Assembly (NCBI RefSeq): GCF_023502345.1
Contig: NZ_JAMFLX010000005.1
Coordinates: 62,001-126,000 of the forward strand
Reading direction: 5' to 3'
Length of the DNA stretch: 64,000 nucleotides
Source of the DNA: Parendozoicomonas callyspongiae
Lineage (GTDB): Bacteria; Pseudomonadota; Gammaproteobacteria; Pseudomonadales; Endozoicomonadaceae
The notes under the pieces were generated by a model. That model searched no databases. It was not told the origin of the DNA and worked only from the letters and a program-made list of their open reading frames with translations. This document shows, one piece after another, positions 37,120 through 45,806 of the stretch. Position 1 is the first letter of the stretch, and each line of letters begins with the position of its first letter. Position numbers and translations under genes: made by a program.

Positions 37120-39201
37120 ATGAATACCAGCCGGGTGCTCTGTTCGTTGGTACTGGCTTCCAGCATTCTGTTGCTACAGGGATGCTATGAAGATAAGCAG
37201 ATGATCCTTGATCTCAGTGGAGAAGAAGGTTTCTTTGATTCAGGCTTCCCTTCCGATATCCGACGCAACCCGGATAACTCCATTGACTTCAACAGCTATC
37301 CCCAACCACTTAACATCACTATCCGCAACTACGTAAAATGGGCAGAACGGGATCACTTTGGCTTTGCTCCCAACCTACCTCTTTATATGCGTTTTGATGG
37401 CAGTGTTGAAAATGCTGACTTTACACTGCCACAAGATCCTCTTTCCTACGCAGATGAGAATGCTGCCATTCAGCTACTGGATATAGATCCGGATTCCAAT
37501 GAGCGTGGCATGCGCTTCCCAATAAAAGTCTCCTTCCGGGAAAAAGGAGATGAATACCGTCCAGATGAACTGTTACAGGTTTTACCAGCAGGAAAACCTT
37601 TGAAAGAGAACAACAAGTATGCCCTTGTTGTGACCCGTAAGGTTTCACCTGAGCATGCCAAGAAACTGATACCCAACCCGGTATTGAAAGCCCTGCTGGA
37701 AAATAAAAATCCACAGAGCGTAGATAAAGATATCAGCAGTGAAGATGCCCAGCGAGCACTGGCCATTTATGCACCTCTGCGGGAGCAGCTTCAGATCGAC
37801 CAGATTGCTGCCAATGATATTATCGGGGCAACCGTCTGGACCACCGGCTCCCCCACCTCTTCTCTGGATAACCTTGGCCGCTGGGCTGTTGAGCAGGGAG
37901 CTCCCCAACCATTGACTGAGTTCAAGCAGGTTGAAGTTAACCCTGAATACTGCGTGGTTGAATCAAAATGGCGGGTGCCTGGTCTGCAGTCCGGCCTGCT
38001 TCCCTATCCATTGCTTGGCGGAAAGATCAAATACGATGACAACAATAACCCTGTTGTCCAGTACGACCGTGACACACCGCTGGTGATTACCATTCCAAGA
38101 ACAGAGATGCCATCAGATGGCTATCCCATGATGTTCTACAACCATGGTACTGGCGGCTATGCCACCCAATCTTATATGCGCGGTGCCACTCTGGCCGATG
38201 GCACGAAAAGCCGCCAGGGTAGCCCGGCGCAGGTCGCCGCACAGAGAAACTGGGCAACTGCAGCGATGGGAGGCCACTTTGGTGCCGATCATGAGGACAG
38301 CATTGGCGTCATCAATGTGATCGCCGATCTTATTCCCGGTTTGTCCCTGAATATCGGGACTTACAACTTTATGAACCTTCCAGCCATGCGCGGCAACTTC
38401 GAGCAGTCCGTTGTGGAAAGAGTGCTTTTCAGAAAGCTGGTTAATGAACTGGAGCTGGATCCCGCATTGTGCCCAGGAGCAGCGAGTGACGATGGACGCC
38501 TGCGTTTCGATCCTGATACCCAGGTTGTGATGGGGCAGTCACTGGGCTCCATGACCGCAATTTCCCAGGCAGCCATTGACCCGGTTCCTTTCCAGGGAAT
38601 TATTGGCGGAGGCGCAGGAAGTTATAACCTCGGTCTGGTCATGCATCTGTCAACTGGCGAAAAACCTCTTGGAAACACCCTGGAGCCACTGTTCTTCTTT
38701 ACCGGCAAGAACGATATTGTTGACGATCCATTCCACCCACTCTGGCTGTTATCCCAGCAGGTACTGGCACCGGTAGATTTCTCTATCCATGCATCCCGCT
38801 GGACACGGGATCTGGCAGCCGCCGAGTCAGCTCCTAACGTGCTGATTGCTGAAGGCTACTTTGACGACTGGGTCGGCCTGTATAACCAGAAGCCTCTGCT
38901 GGTCAGTCTCGGAGTTGACCTGTTTGGCCCTGAGCTGGATGTTTCTGAAGATAAACAACTTCTGCCTGATCTGGAGAATGCCGGTTACCAGCAGTGGGTT
39001 TCCTCTGTAGGTGGCAACAGGGATGGCCGTACGTCAGCTGTTGTGCGCTATCCGGAAGATGGTATCAAATCCGGGCACCATGTAATCTTCCAGCAGGAGG
39101 ATGCGCGTCATCAGTATGGATGTTTCCTGGAGAGTATTGCCAAGGGAGATGTTCCAGTTATCCCACTGCCCGCAGGTGCGCAACAGGATACCTGTCCATA
39201 G
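37120..39201 (+). CDS. Lipoprotein with alpha/beta-hydrolase (lipase-like) fold
   Basis: A 693-residue lipoprotein. The leader MNTSRVLCSLVLASSILLLQ ends in a lipobox with Cys at residue 22. The first third is a beta-rich domain (NITIRNYVKWAERDHFGFAP). The second part is a hydrolase: MMFYNHGTGGYATQ resembles the oxyanion region, VVMGQSLGSMTAISQ is the G-x-S-x-G nucleophile elbow, FTGKNDIVDDPFHP can supply the acid, and SGHHVIFQQ the histidine. It resembles bacterial lipases with an N-terminal virulence-factor-lipase domain, and may act on lipids or esters at the outer membrane (inference). Monocistronic; a mobile-type element lies directly downstream. Confidence 0.85.
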   Translation: MNTSRVLCSLVLASSILLLQGCYEDKQMILDLSGEEGFFDSGFPSDIRRNPDNSIDFNSYPQPLNITIRNYVKWAERDHFGFAPNLPLYMRFDGSVENADFTLPQDPLSYADENAAIQLLDIDPDSNERGMRFPIKVSFREKGDEYRPDELLQVLPAGKPLKENNKYALVVTRKVSPEHAKKLIPNPVLKALLENKNPQSVDKDISSEDAQRALAIYAPLREQLQIDQIAANDIIGATVWTTGSPTSSLDNLGRWAVEQGAPQPLTEFKQVEVNPEYCVVESKWRVPGLQSGLLPYPLLGGKIKYDDNNNPVVQYDRDTPLVITIPRTEMPSDGYPMMFYNHGTGGYATQSYMRGATLADGTKSRQGSPAQVAAQRNWATAAMGGHFGADHEDSIGVINVIADLIPGLSLNIGTYNFMNLPAMRGNFEQSVVERVLFRKLVNELELDPALCPGAASDDGRLRFDPDTQVVMGQSLGSMTAISQAAIDPVPFQGIIGGGAGSYNLGLVMHLSTGEKPLGNTLEPLFFFTGKNDIVDDPFHPLWLLSQQVLAPVDFSIHASRWTRDLAAAESAPNVLIAEGYFDDWVGLYNQKPLLVSLGVDLFGPELDVSEDKQLLPDLENAGYQQWVSSVGGNRDGRTSAVVRYPEDGIKSGHHVIFQQEDARHQYGCFLESIAKGDVPVIPLPAGAQQDTCP

Positions 39202-39204
39202 TGT

Positions 39205-39474
39205 CTAGGGGGCGTTCTCAATTAAACATCGACTCAGTGGTTCTAAAAGCGGTCAGCTGTTAGAAGGGCTTGTGAAAATCGTAGTTACTCTACATTGAGC
39301 AAGCCCGACACAGCAGATGGCCGCTTTTAGAGCCACCCGAAGGGCGCTTCCGAGAGTCCCTATGGACTGCGTTGTAGCGCCTTGAAAGGCAACAAGCATT
39401 CCTGCGGCACTACGTCTTGCCATAGGAACTCTCGAAAGCGCTGAGCTCGATGTTTAATTGAGAACGCCCCCTAG
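39205..39474. mobile_element. MITE-like 262-bp palindromic element flanked by CTAG
   Basis: A perfect 24-bp terminal inverted repeat (GGGGCGTTCTCAATTAAACA plus TCGA) bounds 39209-39470, and the tetranucleotide CTAG abuts both ends (39205-39208, 39471-39474), as a target duplication would. Inside are two long imperfect hairpins: 39239-39334 (arms built on TCTAAAAGCGG, with an inner GGGCTTG/CAAGCCC stem) and about 39344-39441 (arms GCGCTTCCGAGAGTCCCTAT and the near-complement ATAGGAACTCTCGAAAGCGC). No transposase is encoded. Four-base CTAG-type duplications are known for some IS5-group elements, so a non-autonomous derivative is plausible. It begins four bases after the lipoprotein stop. Confidence 0.8.
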
Positions 39475-39505
39475 ATAGTATCGATATATTAAGACCTTAA
39501 GAGCC

Positions 39506-39748
39506 TTACGCAGTTGCAACAGAATATTGTGGCTGCGTAACTCTGCAAACCTCTTCATCCCAAAGTTGCTGAGCATCTTTGCCGCCAAACAAAGTTCTTA
39601 TCCGTGCCTTATCGCAGCCATCACAACCCTGCATAATACTCTCAGTACTTGTTGGTATTTCGGTTATACCCGCACGAAACATCAAGCCAACCGAAGGGCG
39701 GTAGCATCTGTATGGACAGCCGGTTTGATAAGCTGATAAACAAGTCAT
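39506..39748 (-). CDS. Small cysteine-containing hypothetical protein
   Basis: An 80-codon frame with an ATG start, six cysteines in total (including CPYRC and QGCDGCDKARI) and a plausible C-terminal part (LFGGKDAQQLWDEEVCRVT). It fills most of the space between the MITE-like element and the next gene. No family recognised and no good ribosome site seen, so it may be spurious. Confidence 0.3.
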   Translation of the reverse strand: MTCLSAYQTGCPYRCYRPSVGLMFRAGITEIPTSTESIMQGCDGCDKARIRTLFGGKDAQQLWDEEVCRVTQPQYSVATA

Positions 39749-39822
39749 AATAAAATGTGAAATGCCACATTCAAGTCACATCAATAGAACATTATAAAAA
39801 TATCTGAAGGCAAAAATGCCCT

Positions 39823-40932
39823 ATGCCTAAAGCATTAACAAGAACAATAATAAGCCGCTTGAATCCTTTCCTGACTCTGACCGCCATTCTGGCAGCCGTT
39901 CTTCTGGTGTTATATCTGGAACAGCTGGATGCCTCTTCAATGGCACAGATTACTGTGACGGAAAACCATAAACCAAATTCACCCCACTTTCTAAATGAGT
40001 ATGAAGTTAAAGGTCCATTCTCTGGCCCTGAAAGTCAGGAGACTGCACACCTCGAACTCTCCTGCTGCAATAAAACCAGTGAGCACTTCGAACAGTCACT
40101 GATTATCACCAAAGGTTCAGCACAGCTTATTGAAGAGGGGCAGACGGTCTCATTCTCCGGTGTTTGCTTAACACAGGATGCCCGCCTGGCTCTGCTGGTC
40201 TACAACTGGGATGGCTCTCCTACCTTGGGTGGCATCAAGAGCGCTCACCTCTTTAATCCAGTGACCCGCGAGTTCGAGGGCTACGAGCTGGAAAGCTATA
40301 TCGATACCGGGTTTGAAGAAGGTATACCCTTGGGCAGTCATGAACTGATCCAGTGTGATTATGATGAGCAGCTGTTTCCCCGTGACGGTAAACCCTTCAA
40401 GCCCTGTTACTGCAACCTGGAGCCCCTGGAGCAGGAAGAGGAGCTCAACATAGAAATTGATGCCTTCCTGGGGCCGGAGGATAATCTTGTTATCAGTGAT
40501 TTTGAAGATGCGTTCTTCGCCGGAACGCCCCATGAAGTGGACTACCGCATTGTTGGTGCCGAGCAGGTCAGGAAACTGGTGAGTATTATTGAAGAGGCAG
40601 ACGCCCTGCCCTTCTCAGTGAAACAACTGGAGAATGATAAGAGGGAAGTTCTGTCCATTATTTATAACCGTCCTGTTTATCACTCGTTCAGTGCCCTGCT
40701 GACACGGGAAAAAGATGCACCGGAGTGGTTATTGATCTATCGTGCCACCCCGAGTTCCAAAGGCTTCCATCCTCAGTTTCTGGAAGAGTTGCATAAGGAC
40801 TCCCGGATTTCCGTCACTCTGTGCACTGAAGACTGCACCTGGTGGGGACGGCGCTTTTCCAGCGTCGATATCGTTGTGAACAAAGATAAAGTAAACATGT
40901 ATTACCGTTCGGATATCGAAGAAGAACTATGA
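39823..40932 (+). CDS. Membrane-anchored hypothetical protein
   Basis: A 369-residue protein with an N-terminal hydrophobic anchor (FLTLTAILAAVLLVLYLEQL) and a mostly extracytoplasmic remainder. GAAGG lies upstream of the ATG. The body has paired cysteines (LELSCCNKTSE, CYCNLEPLEQEEEL, LCTEDCTWWG) and acidic stretches. I do not recognise a family. Its stop overlaps the start of the next gene by four bases (ATGA), and two further GNAT genes follow, so it belongs to a small operon. Confidence 0.8.
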   Translation: MPKALTRTIISRLNPFLTLTAILAAVLLVLYLEQLDASSMAQITVTENHKPNSPHFLNEYEVKGPFSGPESQETAHLELSCCNKTSEHFEQSLIITKGSAQLIEEGQTVSFSGVCLTQDARLALLVYNWDGSPTLGGIKSAHLFNPVTREFEGYELESYIDTGFEEGIPLGSHELIQCDYDEQLFPRDGKPFKPCYCNLEPLEQEEELNIEIDAFLGPEDNLVISDFEDAFFAGTPHEVDYRIVGAEQVRKLVSIIEEADALPFSVKQLENDKREVLSIIYNRPVYHSFSALLTREKDAPEWLLIYRATPSSKGFHPQFLEELHKDSRISVTLCTEDCTWWGRRFSSVDIVVNKDKVNMYYRSDIEEEL

Positions 40933-41675
40933 ATCCAGCAGCATTATCAAGAGCATCAAAAGTAGCAAAGGTTGAACTGGCAGCCAGAAACAATGCTCAC
41001 TTATGTCACTCTGTTTGTCAGGCTCATCAGACACCAGGTGAATTTCACGATACTTTATGGCTGAACCAGTTAGCCGTCCCCCGTTTTTACCCCAATGCTG
41101 TTACGCTGGCGGTTGATCACCAACCCATTCAGAAGGCCATGATCTGGGACCTGCTGGACGGAGGGCTGTCTGGCAGCTGGGCGGTGAAAGACAGTTTCAA
41201 CCAATTGGATCTGGATAACCTTGGCTTTCAGGTTCTGTTCGAAGCATCCTGGCTGTGGCTGGAACCGGACACTGCCCTGCCAGCCCCTTGTGACGAGATT
41301 GAGTGGGCCTTTATTAACAACCCTTTCGATCTGTCCCGCTGGGAACAGGCCTGGCGCAACAGTCTTGACCAGCCCCATATTTTTGTTCCGGACATTCTCT
41401 TTAATCCTGATATTGCTTTTATTGCTGCTTTCGACCACGGAGAAATTATTGCCGGCACTATTGCCAACGCCAGTCATGGTGTGGTTGGACTGTCCAATAT
41501 GTTTGTTCCCGAAACAAACCCCGAGTTCTGGTGGCAGAACTGTATGGCTATCGCACGCCATCACTTCCCTGACAGACCACTGGTATGTTATGAATCCGGT
41601 TCCGATCTGGATATTGCCAAAACCTCAGGATTTTCTGAGCTTCAGCCTTTGCAGGTCTGGCTGAAGGAACCATAA
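40929..41675 (+). CDS. GNAT-like acetyltransferase (divergent)
   Basis: A 248-residue soluble protein whose C-terminal half resembles a GNAT fold: FIAAFDHGEIIAGTIANASH as the beta4 region, GLSNMFVPETNPEFWWQNC in the place of the acetyl-CoA loop, and LVCYESGSDLDIAKTSGFSE then LQPLQVWLKEP as the final strands. The usual R/Q-x-x-G-x-G/A loop is not recognisable, so it may bind acetyl-CoA weakly or not at all. The N-terminal half is a separate, unrecognised domain. Translationally coupled to the preceding gene and followed by two clear GNAT genes. Confidence 0.6.
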   Translation: MNPAALSRASKVAKVELAARNNAHLCHSVCQAHQTPGEFHDTLWLNQLAVPRFYPNAVTLAVDHQPIQKAMIWDLLDGGLSGSWAVKDSFNQLDLDNLGFQVLFEASWLWLEPDTALPAPCDEIEWAFINNPFDLSRWEQAWRNSLDQPHIFVPDILFNPDIAFIAAFDHGEIIAGTIANASHGVVGLSNMFVPETNPEFWWQNCMAIARHHFPDRPLVCYESGSDLDIAKTSGFSELQPLQVWLKEP

Positions 41676-41692
41676 ATTAGCAGTTGTATCGA

Positions 41693-42160
41693 ATGAAACG
41701 AATTCGTTTACGAAATCTGAAAGAAAGCGATAAAGACAACGTTTTTGATCTGGTGCAAAACCCGGAAGTCATGCGATTTATCGGCCCCCGACGGGCTCTG
41801 ACTGACGACGAAGCGCAGGCATGGTTTACCGAGCAATTGACAAGACCTTCGCGCAGGGTTGTAGCAACCTGCGACACCAATGAACTGATCGGCTTCTGTG
41901 GTATGAAGATTCTGGAAGGTGTACCGGAGTTTGGTTATTTCCTGCGTCACAAATTCTGGCAGCAGGGCTATGCAACAGAGGCCTGCCGGATGGTTCTGCA
42001 GCAATTGAATCTGACTATTGATATTTCCACCCTTCAGACATTTATTGCCAATGACAATACCGCCAGCATAGCCCTGGCACGCAAGCTCAACTGGAAAAAA
42101 CTGTCGGCAACAGAACAACATGGTGAGCAGGGTCATTTTTATCAACTCTGTATTGAATAA
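41693..42160 (+). CDS. GNAT acetyltransferase, RimJ/RimL type
   Basis: About 155 residues from the ATG at 41693; a TTG three codons earlier is possible. It starts MKRIRLRNLKESDKDNVFDL, followed by NPEVMRFIGPRRAL, LIGFCGMKILEGVPEFGYFL and the CoA-loop helix HKFWQQGYATEACRMVLQQL, ending with FIANDNTASIALARKLNWKK. This is the layout of ribosomal-protein or small-molecule N-acetyltransferases of the RimJ/RimL group. The true substrate cannot be read from sequence. Confidence 0.9.
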   Translation: MKRIRLRNLKESDKDNVFDLVQNPEVMRFIGPRRALTDDEAQAWFTEQLTRPSRRVVATCDTNELIGFCGMKILEGVPEFGYFLRHKFWQQGYATEACRMVLQQLNLTIDISTLQTFIANDNTASIALARKLNWKKLSATEQHGEQGHFYQLCIE

Positions 42161-42198
42161 GAATCACCGACAAGACATACAAGATTGAAATAGCCGCT

Positions 42199-42630
42199 AT
42201 GGAATGGAACAGAGACCAATACCTGATCAGCACGGATGTCGAATCTCTTGATATTCCACTGATTCATGATTTTTTATCAAACAAGGCCTACTGGTGCAGG
42301 GGTATTCCCTATGAGATTGTCGAGCGTTCCATTGAGAACTCTCTCTGCTTTGGCCTGTTCTTCAATAACATTCAGGTCGGTTTTGCCCGTCTGATTACCG
42401 ATAAAGCAACCTTTGCCTATCTTGCCGATGTTTTTATTCTTCCCGAGCACCGGGGCAGGAATCTGAGCAAATGGATGATGCGCTGTATTCTGGACCATCC
42501 CAGCCTGCAGGGCTTGCGTCGTATAACACTGGCGACAGCAGATGCTCACGGGCTTTATTCCCAGTTCGGCTTCCGGTCACTCAATAAACCGGATCACTTT
42601 ATGGAAATCCACTACCCTGATATCTACTGA
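42199..42630 (+). CDS. GNAT acetyltransferase
   Basis: A 143-residue GNAT protein of the short group with the pattern NKAYWCRGIPYEIVERSI, FFNNIQVGFARLITDKATFA, YLADVFILPEHRGRNLSKWM and RRITLATADAHGLYSQFGF. The acetyl-CoA loop reads H-R-G-R-N-L-S. It is the third GNAT-like gene in a row, 38 bases after the previous one. Substrate unknown. Confidence 0.9.
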   Translation: MEWNRDQYLISTDVESLDIPLIHDFLSNKAYWCRGIPYEIVERSIENSLCFGLFFNNIQVGFARLITDKATFAYLADVFILPEHRGRNLSKWMMRCILDHPSLQGLRRITLATADAHGLYSQFGFRSLNKPDHFMEIHYPDIY

Positions 42631-42819
42631 AAAATGTTCTAAAAGGATATGTGCTCCCATATCCAGACAATGGATATACGAATTATCAGGGAGGAGTTCC
42701 ATAAAACCAAACTATCTTCTGTCATATTAATCTGCTATCACTAAGTTACTGTTAAACCTGTCCACGCAGTACAGGGCAGACTTATCCATTAGATATTCAA
42801 ATAATAAGGTAAGCTGACT

Positions 42820-44967
42820 GTGCTGAAACAACCCGAACTTGTTGAGGAGTCAAGTCCTTTAACAACCCCCTATCTGAACCAGGGGACGCCAGAAAGTAAA
42901 CGACAGGAACTTCTGGATTACTTTTGTCACACTTTTGATCAGTACGACAGTCTTTTTGAAGTTCTAGAAGGAGATGATGCCTGGTTCGAAAAGGCTATCC
43001 CGCTACGCCACCCTTTGATTTTTTACTATGGTCACACTGCCGCATTTTTTATTAATAAACTGATCGCCGCCCGATTAATCAAAAAGCGTATAGACCCCGA
43101 TATTGAAGCCATGGTTGCCATTGGCGTTGACGAAATGTCATGGGACGACCTGGATGAGAACAATTACAACTGGCCATCCGTTAAGGCCATGAAAGAGTAT
43201 CGCCAGAAGGTCAGAAAAAAAGTCATCAAGTTCATTCAGAAAATGCCACTGGAAATCCCCATTGACTGGGACAGCCCGGCCTGGCTGGTTCTTATGGGCA
43301 TTGAACATGAACGTATTCATCTGGAAACATCTTCAGTTCTGATGCGCCAGCTTCCTCTTTCCTGCGTCAAGCCCCACGCGGACTGGCAGATATGCCCTGA
43401 TGCCAGTGAAGCTCCAGAGAACAGTCTGATTAAAATCTCCGGACAAAAGATCAGACTGGGCAAGGATTACGACAGCTCGCTGTATGGCTGGGACAATGAA
43501 TATGGCTGCTATGAGTTAAAAGTCGCTCCCTTTAAAGCCAGTCAGTACCTGGTCAGCAACGGCGAGTTCCTGGAGTTTATACAGGCCGGCGGTTATGACA
43601 CCGAGCGCTGGTGGAGTGATGAAGGCTGGGCCTGGGCAACATTTACCAAGGTTCGCCATCCCGAGTTCTGGGTTCCTGAAGGTGATTCCTGGCGTTACCG
43701 CACCATGGTCGAAGAAATCGATATGCCCTGGAACTGGCCCGTTGATGTGAACTGTCATGAAGCACAGGCTTTCTGCAAATGGAAGTCAGAAGTCACAGGC
43801 AAACAGATTCAACTGCCTACTGAAGCTGAATGGTGTTGTCTGAGAGAAACCGTTGATACCGACCTGCCCGACTGGTGTCAGGCTCCCGGGAATATCAACC
43901 TTGAATACTGGGCTTCCTCATGTCCGGTCAACCGGCACAGTACTCCACTTGGTAAGGGGAAGCTCTTCGATGTGATTGGCAATGTCTGGCAATGGACCAG
44001 CACATCTATTGATGCTTATGACGGTTTCCGGGTTCACCCTCTGTACGATGATTTCTCAACACCAACCTTTGATGGCAAGCATAATATGATCAAGGGTGGC
44101 AGCTGGATTTCTACAGGCAACTGCGCCATCAAGGATTCCCGCTACGCCTTTCGCCGTCACTTCTTCCAGCATGCCGGTTTTCGTTATGTAGAGTCGACTG
44201 CCACCAACCGGGAGATGATCAACCCTTACGAAACCGATGCATCAGTCTCACAGTACCTGGAGTTCCATTATGGTCAGGAGTATTTCGATGCTCCCAACTA
44301 CCCCAAAACCTGTGCGGAAATCTGTTACAGCCTGATGGCGGAACATGATATGACCCGGGCTCTAGACCTGGGGTGCTCAGTCGGTCGCAGTACCTTTGAA
44401 CTGGCACGCTGGTTTAAACATGTGGATGGTATAGATTTTTCTGCCCGCTTTATTGCCGCAGCAACTGAACTGCAGAAAAACGGCAAAGTCCGTTATTTTG
44501 TACCGACCGAGGGTGAGCTGGGCGAATACCAGATTGCCGACCTTAAAGAACTCGGACTGGATGATATCGATGCCAATCGTATCCTGTTCACCCAGGGTGA
44601 TGCCTGCAACCTGAAACCCAAATACAAAAATTATGATCTGATCTTTGCTGGCAACCTGATCGACCGGCTGAATAATCCCAGTAAGTTCCTGAAAAAAGTT
44701 CACAAGCGCCTCCGCGATCAGGGCCTATTGGTTCTGACCTCACCCTATACCTGGCTGGAGGAATACACGCCCAAGAAGAACTGGCTGGGTGGCTACCGGG
44801 AAAATGGAGAGGCGCTGGATACTCATACTGGTCTCAAGCGGGTTCTTGGCAAGCATTTTGAGGAGATTCCCGTTACCCGGGATATTCCATTTGTGATCAG
44901 GGAAACAGCCAGAAAGTTTCAACACACCATGGCACACTGCACTGTGTGGCGTAAAAAAGGAGAGTAA
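42820..44967 (+). CDS. ovoA: OvoA, 5-histidylcysteine sulfoxide synthase / methyltransferase
   Basis: A 715-residue OvoA from a GTG start with AAGG upstream. OvoA joins cysteine to histidine with oxygen (first step of ovothiol synthesis) and methylates the later 5-thiohistidine. Three parts are seen: an N-terminal DinB-like iron domain with the histidine ligands GHTAAFFINK (His72) and GIEHERIHLE (His163, His167); a central FGE-like domain (VGNVWQWTS type: VIGNVWQWTSTSIDAYDGF, GGSWISTG, FRRHFFQHAGFRYV); and a C-terminal SAM methyltransferase (RALDLGCSVGRSTFELARW, HKRLRDQGLLVLTSPYTWLE). Full-length for the family. The companion beta-lyase OvoB is not in the window. Confidence 0.95.
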   Translation: MLKQPELVEESSPLTTPYLNQGTPESKRQELLDYFCHTFDQYDSLFEVLEGDDAWFEKAIPLRHPLIFYYGHTAAFFINKLIAARLIKKRIDPDIEAMVAIGVDEMSWDDLDENNYNWPSVKAMKEYRQKVRKKVIKFIQKMPLEIPIDWDSPAWLVLMGIEHERIHLETSSVLMRQLPLSCVKPHADWQICPDASEAPENSLIKISGQKIRLGKDYDSSLYGWDNEYGCYELKVAPFKASQYLVSNGEFLEFIQAGGYDTERWWSDEGWAWATFTKVRHPEFWVPEGDSWRYRTMVEEIDMPWNWPVDVNCHEAQAFCKWKSEVTGKQIQLPTEAEWCCLRETVDTDLPDWCQAPGNINLEYWASSCPVNRHSTPLGKGKLFDVIGNVWQWTSTSIDAYDGFRVHPLYDDFSTPTFDGKHNMIKGGSWISTGNCAIKDSRYAFRRHFFQHAGFRYVESTATNREMINPYETDASVSQYLEFHYGQEYFDAPNYPKTCAEICYSLMAEHDMTRALDLGCSVGRSTFELARWFKHVDGIDFSARFIAAATELQKNGKVRYFVPTEGELGEYQIADLKELGLDDIDANRILFTQGDACNLKPKYKNYDLIFAGNLIDRLNNPSKFLKKVHKRLRDQGLLVLTSPYTWLEEYTPKKNWLGGYRENGEALDTHTGLKRVLGKHFEEIPVTRDIPFVIRETARKFQHTMAHCTVWRKKGE

Positions 44968-45083
44968 GCCCATAGTTTCTGCTGACGTAAGGTATTGCTT
45001 GAATCGAGCTTTATTCAACAAATGGGAGAAACAGTCATAAACAGGGAGATCCACAAATAATAATTAACAGGTGGATAGCAATC

Positions 45084-45737
45084 ATGGGTAAATATAAAAA
45101 ACAACTGCTTGCACTGGTTCTACCGGTAGCAACTGCCCCATACGCCTTTGCCAAGAATCTGCCGCCTGCTATTCTGCTTGATGTTGAAGCTTCAGCCTGG
45201 TTCACAACCTGCCAGATCGTGACTTCCATTTATCCGGAAACCGGCGGTATCTATAAAACCTTCGCAGAAGTAGCCCCTCGTAAAAATCAGCTGATGAAAA
45301 CACGCTATTCTGTCGATGAGTTGAAACAGGTCCACCAATATTCCAATCAGCTCGTGGATCAACTTCACGCACGGGATGACTTACTGGATGGCTGTCGTTT
45401 TGTACACCGAACCGTTACCTCAACCGTCAATGCCTATAAATGGGGTAAGGATGAAACGCCGGAAGCCGTTGATTTTCTGTCCTGGTGTACCGTCTGCTTT
45501 AATATCAGCAATACGATTCCAAGGCTGAACCAGAGAGCTCCGGCTTTTCAGGAAGCCTATTCCATGCGTCTTAATTTCACGGCTTTAACAAACTCAGCTG
45601 AAGCTGCTGATAATGTTCTTCAACAAACTCAGGATCACACCCGCCTGCTTGCAGGACAGGAGAGCATTGTTCACTACTGTGATCTGTTTTACCGGGTCAT
45701 GCTATCCGCCATGGAAATCTATGGACTGGAAAAATGA
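45084..45737 (+). CDS. Secreted/periplasmic hypothetical protein
   Basis: A 217-residue protein with a signal peptide (KKQLLALVLPVATAPYAFAK). The mature part is helical with scattered cysteines (FTTCQIVTSIYPE, LLDGCRFVHRTVTST, FLSWCTVCFNISNT, VHYCDLFYRVM). No family recognised. It is monocistronic, ends at a strong bidirectional terminator shared with trpB, and follows ovoA after 116 bases. Confidence 0.8.
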   Translation: MGKYKKQLLALVLPVATAPYAFAKNLPPAILLDVEASAWFTTCQIVTSIYPETGGIYKTFAEVAPRKNQLMKTRYSVDELKQVHQYSNQLVDQLHARDDLLDGCRFVHRTVTSTVNAYKWGKDETPEAVDFLSWCTVCFNISNTIPRLNQRAPAFQEAYSMRLNFTALTNSAEAADNVLQQTQDHTRLLAGQESIVHYCDLFYRVMLSAMEIYGLEK

Positions 45738-45750
45738 CTCTCTTTGAAAA

Positions 45751-45785
45751 TGAAAACGGGCAGCTGATCAGGCTGCCCGTTTTCA
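45751..45785. terminator. Bidirectional intrinsic terminator
   Basis: A perfect 14-bp stem (TGAAAACGGGCAGC / GCTGCCCGTTTTCA) with a seven-base loop lies between two convergent genes. A-rich and T-rich flanks on both sides let it end transcripts from either direction. Confidence 0.9.
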
Positions 45786-45806
45786 TTCTATGGCATGTTC
45801 AGAGAA

